Assembly (NCBI RefSeq): GCF_000762875.2
Contig: NZ_JRMP02000010.1
Location: 26,003-90,002, forward strand
Source of the DNA: Helicobacter saguini
GTDB lineage: Bacteria; Campylobacterota; Campylobacteria; Campylobacterales; Helicobacteraceae
DNA: 64,000 nt
Direction of reading: 5' to 3'
Shown here: piece by piece, positions 17,262-24,406 of the stretch
Numbering within the stretch: the first letter of the stretch is position 1
Layout of the letters: every line of letters begins with the position of its first letter
The notes under the pieces: generated by a model
Database searches by the model: none
The model's input: the letters and a program-made list of their open reading frames with translations, nothing else
What the model was told of the DNA's origin: nothing
Made by a program: the position numbers and the translations under genes

Positions 17262-17744
17262 CTAATCTTTTATAGAATCTAAAATATCAATCATCTCTCG
17301 CACGCACCCTTCGCCACCACGCGCATGCGTTACAAAGCTAGCCCGTGCCTTATTTATCCCACACGCATCAGCTGGAGCAAAGCTATATCGACAAAACGCA
17401 TACATATTAATATCATTCACATCATCGCCGATACACGCGGTATTATCGGGCAAGATTCTATACTTTTCACAGATTTTTTTAAGGCAGGCAAGTTTGTCCT
17501 CCACGCCCAAATGCACTTCAGCGATTTTTAGCTCTTTTGCTCTATGTTGTGTAATCTCGCATTTTCGACCGCTAATGATTGCCACAATGCCACCATTTTG
17601 CTGCCATAACGCAATTCCCATTCCATCTTTAATGTTAAAACTCTTAGATTCCACAATCTCACCCTTAATTTTACTAAGCGTAATCTGCCCATTTGTCATC
17701 GTCCCATCGACATCTAGCACGATTAGTTTTATCATATCGCTCAT
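17262..17744 (-). CDS. kdsC: 3-deoxy-D-manno-octulosonate 8-phosphate phosphatase
   Basis: KdsC removes phosphate from KDO-8-P, giving free KDO for the lipopolysaccharide core. The 160-aa size is right for this tetrameric HAD phosphatase. The motifs are LDVDGTMTNG (catalytic Asp pair), IISGRKCEIT (motif II Ser), K in VEDKLACL and CIGDDVNDINM (motif IV). The ATG at 17744 follows AAAGGAG. It stands opposite to its neighbours, between capA-like and galE. Confidence 0.9.
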   Translation of the reverse strand: MSDMIKLIVLDVDGTMTNGQITLSKIKGEIVESKSFNIKDGMGIALWQQNGGIVAIISGRKCEITQHRAKELKIAEVHLGVEDKLACLKKICEKYRILPDNTACIGDDVNDINMYAFCRYSFAPADACGINKARASFVTHARGGEGCVREMIDILDSIKD

Positions 17745-17910
17745 TTTTTCTCCTTTGATTTAAGTTGAAATTATATAGATTTTTTGCATAGATTTATTTT
17801 AAACTTTAAAAAATGAATTTTGCGTTGTATGCGTTATGTTACGCTAAATAAACGCCTTGCAAAACACAATTTGTAACATTTTAGATTCTATAAATTATAG
17901 AATCTTATTA

Positions 17911-17916
17911 TATAAT
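17911..17916 (+). promoter_or_regulatory. -10 element (TATAAT) of galE
   Basis: TATAAT lies 31 bases upstream of the galE ATG, with a T-rich downstream spacer and an AAAAGGAC ribosome binding site. Two AGAWTCT units sit where a -35 region would be. Confidence 0.5.
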
Positions 17917-17947
17917 TACCATTTTTTAACATAACAAAAGGACAAAT

Positions 17948-18985
17948 ATGAAAATACTATTCACTGGGGCGTGTGGCTATATCGGCTCGCATTGTGCGTT
18001 ACTTTTCTTGCAGCACACGGACGCGGAAATTATTATCGTGGATAATTTATCAAAGGGCTTTTTAAAAAATTATGAGTATTTAAAGCAGGATTTTGGCGAT
18101 AGAGTTAAGCTTGTAAGGGAGGATTTGGCGGATTGTGAGGAGGTGTTTAAGCAGTATAAAATCGATACGATTTTGCATTTTGGTGCATTTATAAGTGTGG
18201 CTGAATCTGTGGAAAATCCTATACTTTACTACACAAATAATACGGCAAAAAGCCTTAAATTGCTGTCATTTTGCGCGAAATATAAGGTAAAAAACTTTAT
18301 ATTTTCTAGCACCGCAGCCGTTTATGGCGAGCCTAGTGCGGACAAAATGCCAATTTCAGAATCTTATCCGCCAAGCCCTATAAATCCTTATGGCAGCAGC
18401 AAACTAATGATAGAGCAAATGCTAAAAGATGTCGCTGAGAGCGATAAGATAAACTATGTGATTTTGCGGTATTTCAATGTGGCGGGGGCTAGTATGCAAA
18501 ATGATTATAGTAGTGATAGGGCGTTAGGGCAGCGTGTGAAAAATGCCACGCATTTGATAAAGATTGCCTGTGAGTGCGCGTGCAACAAGCGTGAAGGGAT
18601 GAGCATTTTTGGGACGAATTATCACACAAAAGATGGCACTTGCATACGCGATTACATCCATGTCGATGATTTGTGTATGGCTCATATCGAGGTCTTTAAG
18701 CTGCTCCAAGAGACTATCGGTCCATTTGGCAAGACCTTTAATGTGGGCTATGGGCAGGGCTTTAGCGTAAAAGAAGTCATTGAGTGCGTCAAAGAAGTAA
18801 GCGGGAATAATTTTAAGACATATATTTCAGGGCGGCGTCCGGGCGATTCTGCCGTGCTAATTGCCGATAATACACAGCTACTAAAGCACACAAGCTGGAA
18901 GCCACAATACAACGACTTACGCACGATTATAGAATCTGCGTATAAATGGGAACTTTTTTTGACAAGACAAGATTTACAAAATTAG
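17948..18985 (+). CDS. galE: UDP-glucose 4-epimerase
   Basis: GalE interconverts UDP-glucose and UDP-galactose with tightly bound NAD, feeding lipopolysaccharide O-chains. The 345-aa product has the NAD-binding GACGYIGSH, the catalytic FSSTAAVYGEP with the Y-x-x-x-K in NPYGSSKLMIEQM, VILRYFNVAGA, the GTCIRDYIHVDDLCMAH substrate loop and GRRPGDSAVLIAD. The length and all motifs are normal, and there is no repeat insert except a single ESAYK near the end. Its last bases overlap the 3' end of the opposing GT8 gene by 12 bases. Confidence 0.95.
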   Translation: MKILFTGACGYIGSHCALLFLQHTDAEIIIVDNLSKGFLKNYEYLKQDFGDRVKLVREDLADCEEVFKQYKIDTILHFGAFISVAESVENPILYYTNNTAKSLKLLSFCAKYKVKNFIFSSTAAVYGEPSADKMPISESYPPSPINPYGSSKLMIEQMLKDVAESDKINYVILRYFNVAGASMQNDYSSDRALGQRVKNATHLIKIACECACNKREGMSIFGTNYHTKDGTCIRDYIHVDDLCMAHIEVFKLLQETIGPFGKTFNVGYGQGFSVKEVIECVKEVSGNNFKTYISGRRPGDSAVLIADNTQLLKHTSWKPQYNDLRTIIESAYKWELFLTRQDLQN

Positions 18986-20158
18986 CGTAAATGATAACAC
19001 TATTATCACAAAAATAGCAATTTCTCCAAACATTAGAATTTTCATTCTTTTTCTCGTTTTTTTGGCTAAGATTTGTAAGTCTTTTTTGAAATTAGATTCT
19101 ATATTTTCTAACTTTTTGGCGATGAAAATTGTGTAGTTGTCAAATTCATTTTCTTTTATAGAATCTAAAACATTTTGTATTTCATCGCTATACACTGGCG
19201 TGATTTTGGCGAATTTTTCCCATAAATGTATCGCTTCTAACACACGCGCATAGTTGTAGCGGCTAGGCTCGAGCGGATATTGCGGATGTCGCCAAGGTTT
19301 GTAGGGCGTGTAGTGATAGATTACGACATTTTCCAAGCCACACTCTAGCTGCCTTCTAGTGTAATACATATCGCAATTTTCTATATTTTCATCTTTTGCA
19401 ATGCGTATAGGATAACACCCAAAAGCATAACTCATATAATCAAAGCAAGGGCTTAAAATGCCGACATTTCCTTTGAAAATGTAGTTTATTGTATCTTGGT
19501 CGTGGAACTCTATTTCATAATTTTTGAAAATATTTTCGCATTTTTTCCAAAGGTTGATTTTGCGACAAGATTCTAAATTAAAAAAAATAAAACCTGCGTT
19601 GAAATAGTGTTTATCATAAGTTAGAATCTTTTCTTTGTCAATTTTGTGATGTATAATTTTTTGTGAATGGAAAAAATAATCATGCACTACGTAGGCGAAT
19701 TTAGATTCCATATTTATACTAAAAAGCCCTCGAATATCCTTAAGAACTAGCATATCGCAGTCTAAATATAACGCATATTTTATGTTAGAATCTAGAAACT
19801 CAGCAATCTTAAGCCGATAATATGTGCTGTAATTTCCATTTAAAGTAGGGCAATTCTCAAACAAACTATCATTAATATAATGCACTTTTATAACGCAAGG
19901 ATAGATTTTGCTTAGCTCGTTTTGGAGGGTTTGGAGGTTAGATTCTAAGTTTTTATCTTTATTAGATTCTATATTGTTGGTTTGAGAGTGATTCCCCCCT
20001 CCCTTGCTTAAGGGTGGGCTTAGGGGGGTGGGTATTTTAGATTCTATGTTTTTAGAATCTTGTTTAATCTCCTCAGTGAAAATATGGAAAATGTAGCCTT
20101 CTTGCTTTTCATAATCACTTAAAGTGTCGTAATCTAGGGTGTGATAGGTTAGAATCAA
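18974..20158 (-). CDS. glycosyltransferase family 8 enzyme, N-terminally short
   Basis: The 394-aa protein carries GT8 motifs: YYRLKIAEFLD, ALYLDCDMLVLKDI (DxD metal site), HYFNAGFIFFNLE, HDQDTINYIF and VVIYHYTPYKPW. These are typical of LgtC-like sugar transferases acting on the lipopolysaccharide core. The only usable start in frame before residue 143 is a TTG at 20158; further upstream the frame is open only to a stop at 20216-20218. The usual GT8 opening strand is missing and a repeat island takes up residues about 36-75. The C terminus has a hydrophobic anchor (ILMFGEIAIFVIIVLSFTLIL). I suspect a rearranged and perhaps inactive allele. Confidence 0.72.
   Translation of the reverse strand: MILTYHTLDYDTLSDYEKQEGYIFHIFTEEIKQDSKNIESKIPTPLSPPLSKGGGNHSQTNNIESNKDKNLESNLQTLQNELSKIYPCVIKVHYINDSLFENCPTLNGNYSTYYRLKIAEFLDSNIKYALYLDCDMLVLKDIRGLFSINMESKFAYVVHDYFFHSQKIIHHKIDKEKILTYDKHYFNAGFIFFNLESCRKINLWKKCENIFKNYEIEFHDQDTINYIFKGNVGILSPCFDYMSYAFGCYPIRIAKDENIENCDMYYTRRQLECGLENVVIYHYTPYKPWRHPQYPLEPSRYNYARVLEAIHLWEKFAKITPVYSDEIQNVLDSIKENEFDNYTIFIAKKLENIESNFKKDLQILAKKTRKRMKILMFGEIAIFVIIVLSFTLIL
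19991..20033. repeat. C/G-rich dispersed element with TTAGGGGGGTGGGTA core (copy 1)
   Basis: It begins ATTCCCCCCTCCCTTGC and ends TTAGGGGGGTGGGTA. A second copy with the same ends lies at 51040-51079 inside another glycan gene. Here, on the opposite strand, it encodes PTPLSPPLSKGGG within the GT8 repeat island. Confidence 0.7.
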
Positions 20159-20202
20159 ATCACTAGAATCTATGGAATCTGCGTTGTTTTGTGTGGGATT
20201 TT

Positions 20203-20805
20203 TTATGGAATCCTTTTAGCAGATTCTAAATCTTTTAAATTATTTACAAGCAAGAGTCTAGCAATAAAATCTATACTTTGCAATTTTTCCACATTTAATC
20301 TTGTAAAATATTCGTAATCTAAGCCAGATTCTAAAGCGCACTTTTTGGCAATCTTAGTATTTGTGATTTGCAAAATAGGCTTAATATCTAGCTTTTCAAA
20401 TATCGCTATGGCTAAATCTATCATTTTTGGCATTTCTTTTTCATCCAAACACTCCGCACCGATTTGATTATACTCAAAGGTAGGATAGCTAAAGACAGGC
20501 TGGATGTAGAACCACTTTTTTTGATTAGTGCTGCGACCTAGCCGCTTTGTAATGATGCGAATTACGTCTATTGTGCTATCATTTCGCATTGAGACTTGAT
20601 AGTTATTTTCGCTACTTAGGCTTATCACATCGCGGTTTAGAAAGCTTTTTTGATGCTGCTGAAAGACAAATATAGGCGTGGTAATCTCGCTAAAATCGCT
20701 CTCATAAAACAAACTCGCACAAAGATTCTCAACATCTCGCTTTAACCTAGCTGACAAGCCAAAGTGTAGCTTACTGCCTTTTGGAATCTCATGCTCTAAA
20801 ATCAT
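20203..20805 (-). CDS. HisZ-like protein (class II aminoacyl-tRNA synthetase fold)
   Basis: The 200-aa product begins MILEHEIPKGSKLHFGLSAR and has features of the histidyl-tRNA synthetase-like catalytic core: EITTPIFVF (motif 2 start region), YQVSMRNDSTIDVIRIITKR, and FYIQPVFSYPTFEYNQIGAECL (the R-Q-F-x-Q-x-G-x-E-like block). HisZ normally activates short-form HisG in histidine synthesis, but it is longer (over 300 aa) and no hisG is here. This compact form may have another regulatory job. It is followed 44 bases downstream by the N-terminally short GT8 gene. Confidence 0.65.
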   Translation of the reverse strand: MILEHEIPKGSKLHFGLSARLKRDVENLCASLFYESDFSEITTPIFVFQQHQKSFLNRDVISLSSENNYQVSMRNDSTIDVIRIITKRLGRSTNQKKWFYIQPVFSYPTFEYNQIGAECLDEKEMPKMIDLAIAIFEKLDIKPILQITNTKIAKKCALESGLDYEYFTRLNVEKLQSIDFIARLLLVNNLKDLESAKRIP

Positions 20806-20892
20806 CTGTGCTTGTCCTTAAAGTGATTTGTAAGATGTAGATTATAGTGTATTGTTGTAAATTTTTGGAATCTTTGGGATATAATACAAACT

Positions 20893-21194
20893 ATGTTAAA
20901 TAAAATATTTAAATTTATACTAGATTCTATAATAAGTGCTGTGGTTTTAATTATAGGAATGTTTGCAATATTCTTGCCTATTTTTAATACATTACAGCTT
21001 TTAGATATTCGTGATTTCTATCTTTACACATTCATTTTAACGCTAACTAGTAGCCTATCCATATATATATCCTAAAAAGATTCTATAAAACAATATGTGA
21101 TGAAGCCGCCTTTTTAATGTGTGGAATCTTCATTGTTTTTTGGTGGCTAGTAGCCGCAATTTTTATGCACTATAGTGGTAAGAGCATTTTGTGA
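20893..21194 (+). pseudogene. small membrane protein split by a frameshift at a short AT repeat
   Basis: The ATG at 20893 opens a 60-codon frame with two hydrophobic segments that stops at 21073-21075. At the ATATATAT run around 21061-21068 a second frame takes over and reads YILKRFYKTICDEAAFLM, then CGIFIVFWWLVAAIFMHYSG, to a TGA at 21192-21194. Joined, they give a roughly 100-aa protein with three membrane helices and a sensible end. The dinucleotide run is a likely slip site, so this may be a true frameshift, a phase-variable gene or a sequencing error. No family is recognised. Confidence 0.55.
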
Positions 21195-21240
21195 TTAAAC
21201 CTAGATTCTATATTTTGCATATTTTCGCAATTTAGTTTTT

Positions 21241-21939
21241 TTGGGACTTATAAAAATAGGCTTAGAAATATTAAAAGAAGTAGTAATTGAAGGGCTAAAA
21301 TGGTTACTTAGCAAAAAAGAAATAGAAAAAGACAGCGAAGAAATAATGAAGAAAGGACCCATTGATACAGAAAAAGCCACATTACAAGAGCAAGAAAATT
21401 TGCGAAAGCTTTTAGAAAATATTAAAAGTAAAGCCATAAAAGATGCGCAAAACTTAGAATCTCAATTAATAAATATTTATACGCAAACCGCGGATAATTT
21501 CAAAGATTATATAGAATCTAATCAAAAATTGCAACGCAGCAAAGACTTAGCAAAATATCAAATAAAAGATTCAATAACAAGAGAAATTATAGAGCAAATA
21601 CGCCTTGAAAATACGCAGTTTGCAAAGATTCTAAAAATACAAGATGACACTTTAAGGAGAGAAAAAATAAGTGATTTTATAACAAATACGCTAATAAAAG
21701 CAATAAAACAAAGCGAAAATATCCTGCAAACAAACATACAATCACTAATCGCTGATATAAAAGAAAACCTGCATTACGACATAAAAATGCAAGAAAATAA
21801 TCTAAACTCAAAAATGCAGTTTTTAAATTCAATCCTAACTAGCAACGATACGCAAAAACAACAAGCCCAAGCCACGCTAGGACAAAAAATCTTTATAGAA
21901 TCTAATGTGATTTTAAATCTAGATTCTATAAAATCTTAA
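21241..21939 (+). CDS. coiled-coil protein of unknown function
   Basis: The frame begins with TTG at 21241 and no clear ribosome binding site, so the start is uncertain. There is no ATG nearby, and the frame is open upstream only to a stop at 21202. The 232-aa product has an amphipathic N-terminal helix (LIKIGLEILKEVVIEGLKWL), then long Glu/Lys/Gln-rich helices likely to form coiled coils. It ends in repeat-encoded peptides (IESNVILNLDSIKS). It could be a membrane-associated structural protein, but no family is recognised. It lies just before the restriction-modification locus. Confidence 0.5.
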   Translation: MGLIKIGLEILKEVVIEGLKWLLSKKEIEKDSEEIMKKGPIDTEKATLQEQENLRKLLENIKSKAIKDAQNLESQLINIYTQTADNFKDYIESNQKLQRSKDLAKYQIKDSITREIIEQIRLENTQFAKILKIQDDTLRREKISDFITNTLIKAIKQSENILQTNIQSLIADIKENLHYDIKMQENNLNSKMQFLNSILTSNDTQKQQAQATLGQKIFIESNVILNLDSIKS

Positions 21940-22095
21940 AAATATAGAATCTAATCCACAAGATTATAAAAAGATTCTATAAAATCTAAAATCCCAAACC
22001 AAATAACAAAGATTCTAAAATTCTAAAAATTTGTAATGTTGTGGAAAGCCCAACTTATAGCAACACTAAATATTTAAAATCTTATTTCATTATTG

Positions 22096-22101
22096 TATAA
22101 T
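22096..22101 (+). promoter_or_regulatory. -10 element (TATAAT) for the restriction-modification operon
   Basis: TATTGTATAATTGC contains a TATAAT with an extended TG, 35 bases before the methyltransferase ATG at 22137. Confidence 0.55.
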
Positions 22102-22136
22102 TGCACTTTTTTATAACAAAAACATTAAGGATACAA

Positions 22137-23219
22137 ATGACTAGAGTCAATAAAAAACATTTAGTTTTGCAAGATTTACTCAATCACTGCATGGATTCTA
22201 ATGATTTAGTTAAAGAGTTTCCCAAAAAACATAACTTTGGAAATTTCTTTAATATTAAAAATCTAGATTCTAAATTACCACAAGCTACTAATATAAAAAA
22301 TAATATGAAACATTCTACTCCTACAATATCTTACACGCAGCCTTTTATCAAATGGGCAGGTGGTAAAAGGGCTATACTTGATTCTATGCTGCCTTTTATG
22401 CCAAAACATTTTAATAATTATTTTGAACCATTTTTAGGTGGTGGGGCTTTATTTTTTGTTATTAAAGATTCTAAGATTTCAAATACTTTTCTTAATACGA
22501 CAAAACAAATTCACTTACAAGATTCTAAAAATATAGAATCTAAATTCTTTCTAAACGATAAAAATACTGAATTAATCAATGCCTATATAATCGTGCGCGA
22601 TAATCCAAATAAACTTTTAGAATTACTAAAAGATTTTCAAAATAAACACAATAAAGAGTTTTTTTATACCATTAGAAATATGGATAGAAGCAATGATTTT
22701 AAAGATTTAGATTCTATCTTTCGTGCAGCTAGATTTATTTATTTAAATAAGACTTGCTTTAATGGACTTTGTAGATACAATTCTAAAGGACAATTTAATA
22801 CGCCACTAGGTAGCTACAAAAATCCTAAAATCTATGATAAAGATTTGATTTTAAATGCAAGTTTTGCTTTAAAAAATACGCATATCAGCAATAAAGATTT
22901 TGAAAATTTAGAATCTAGTATTACAAAAAATGATTTTATTTACTTTGACCCACCTTATTATCCACTAAGTAAGACTTCTAGCTTTGTAAGCTATATAGAT
23001 AATTTTACGCAAGATTCTCAAATTCGCCTTTTTGAGCTTTTTAAAAGATTAGATTCTAAAGGTGCTAAAGTATTGCTTAGTAATTCAAACACTCCTTTTA
23101 TAAAAGATTTATATAAAGATTATGAGATTATAGAGCTAAAGGCAAAAAGAGCGATTAATTGCAAAGGTAATGGACGTGGGGAAATTAGTGAATTATTAAT
23201 AAGGGGGAATTATGAGTAA
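22137..23219 (+). CDS. Dam-family adenine-specific DNA methyltransferase (type II R-M)
   Basis: The ATG at 22137 with AAGGATACAA upstream is chosen over an in-frame ATG 12 codons earlier that overlaps the promoter. The 360-aa protein has the alpha-class order of Dam-like N6-adenine methyltransferases: QPFIKWAGGKRAI at about 68-80, the SAM site EPFLGGGALF at about 97-106 and the catalytic DPPYY near residue 274. The target is often GATC or GATATC in this family, but it cannot be read from the sequence. The first 60 residues are extra and contain an AGAWTCT-coded NLDSK. The stop overlaps the start of the restriction enzyme by 8 bases, so the two are translated together. Confidence 0.88.
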   Translation: MTRVNKKHLVLQDLLNHCMDSNDLVKEFPKKHNFGNFFNIKNLDSKLPQATNIKNNMKHSTPTISYTQPFIKWAGGKRAILDSMLPFMPKHFNNYFEPFLGGGALFFVIKDSKISNTFLNTTKQIHLQDSKNIESKFFLNDKNTELINAYIIVRDNPNKLLELLKDFQNKHNKEFFYTIRNMDRSNDFKDLDSIFRAARFIYLNKTCFNGLCRYNSKGQFNTPLGSYKNPKIYDKDLILNASFALKNTHISNKDFENLESSITKNDFIYFDPPYYPLSKTSSFVSYIDNFTQDSQIRLFELFKRLDSKGAKVLLSNSNTPFIKDLYKDYEIIELKAKRAINCKGNGRGEISELLIRGNYE

Positions 23220-23982
23220 AAATAATCAATCGTGGCAAAAAATCTATGAAGATTTAAAAATTTATAAACACAATTTTAACGCCGCTCCCTTTTACATCAA
23301 TACTAATATGATAAAACCTTGCGTTAAAGATTTTAGTAAAACATCACAAAAAGAAGTAAGGATATTATGCAAACAGGATAGCAAAGAAGATAGACCCAAT
23401 ATTTTTATAGAAAATGATTTATTTGTATTGCCTATTAAAAATGGTGAATACATTATTTGTAAAGGCTGTGGCTATGTGGATATACCAAGCATTGATGAAG
23501 AATCTAGTATATATAAAAGTAAGTTAGATTTTGAGTTAAAAAGCTCTAACGTAGGTAATAGCGAAATGCAACATTTAGATTTTGCTTATGCTAGTTCGCT
23601 CATTCGCACATTTTTAGATGACGATAGCTTAGTTTTAAGCATTCGTGGGCGAAAATATACACCACATTTCACTTTTAATACAAATTTATATCAAAACATA
23701 GAGGTAGTATCTGTTCAAACTGAAGTAGATTCTGGCTTTGAGGGACGAAATAATGTCGTTTTAGTAGAGGCAAAAAATTCACAAACTACAAATGTAATTA
23801 TAAGACAGCTTTACTATCCATTTCGTCAATGGAGCATTCACACACAAAAGCAAGTAAAAACCATATTTTTTGAAAAACGAGATAACGAGTATCTAATATG
23901 GGAATTTGGCTTTAGTGATGTGTTAAATTACAATAGTATATTCTTAAAACAAGCCAAAAAGTTTAAGATAGATTCTAAATAG
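23212..23982 (+). CDS. type II restriction endonuclease partner
   Basis: The 256-aa product starts at an ATG overlapping the methyltransferase stop. A PD-(D/E)XK-like site is visible as E171-x-D173-S-G-F followed by V-E186-A-K188, with the acidic residue and E-x-K spacing of restriction enzymes. Conserved-looking aromatics follow in IIRQLYYPFRQW. The tight coupling to a Dam-family methyltransferase supports the role of cutting DNA unmethylated at the shared site. A CKGCG pair near residue 84 may bind zinc or be structural. The recognition sequence is not predictable from this alone. Confidence 0.72.
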   Translation: MSKNNQSWQKIYEDLKIYKHNFNAAPFYINTNMIKPCVKDFSKTSQKEVRILCKQDSKEDRPNIFIENDLFVLPIKNGEYIICKGCGYVDIPSIDEESSIYKSKLDFELKSSNVGNSEMQHLDFAYASSLIRTFLDDDSLVLSIRGRKYTPHFTFNTNLYQNIEVVSVQTEVDSGFEGRNNVVLVEAKNSQTTNVIIRQLYYPFRQWSIHTQKQVKTIFFEKRDNEYLIWEFGFSDVLNYNSIFLKQAKKFKIDSK

Positions 23983-23987
23983 CATTC

Positions 23988-24320
23988 TTAGAAAATATAC
24001 ACAGAGCTAAAATCACTCATTTCTACAAATTCATATTTTTTACCTGATAGCTTCTGCTCGGCAAAATACTCGTATTGAAAAATCTGCCCTATACCACGGA
24101 TGTAGTCAGTTACATTTATCTTGCCACCTTTACACTCCATAATAGCCTTAATCTTGCCATTTTCAAATATGCTAAAATCAGCCGTGATTCTATTAATATA
24201 AGAATCTTCACCCACAAATTTACATTTATCAAAGTCAATGTCTAAGAGTGAGCAAATATCTTTTTGTAAAGACGTGTTAGTCTGTATTTCATTTTGCAAA
24301 TCTTTTTCATTCTCAAACAT
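23988..24320 (-). CDS. short PD-(D/E)XK-like nuclease fragment
   Basis: The 110-aa product converges on the restriction enzyme gene with only 5 bases between stops. The part ITADFSIFENGKIKAIMECKGG has the D-x(n)-E-C-K pattern of a restriction-like core, followed by NVTDYIRGIGQIFQYEYF, which resembles the Q-x-x-x-Y helix of such enzymes. Full enzymes of this kind are longer, so this is probably a truncated remnant or a small stand-alone nuclease domain. The upstream region lacks a good ribosome binding site. Confidence 0.5.
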   Translation of the reverse strand: MFENEKDLQNEIQTNTSLQKDICSLLDIDFDKCKFVGEDSYINRITADFSIFENGKIKAIMECKGGKINVTDYIRGIGQIFQYEYFAEQKLSGKKYEFVEMSDFSSVYIF

Positions 24321-24406
24321 TTATAAAGCCCTTTTTGCGTTTGCTAAGGCGTAATTATAGAATCTTTTATTGAATCTTGTGTTTAGATTTTTAGATTGTA
24401 TAGAAT

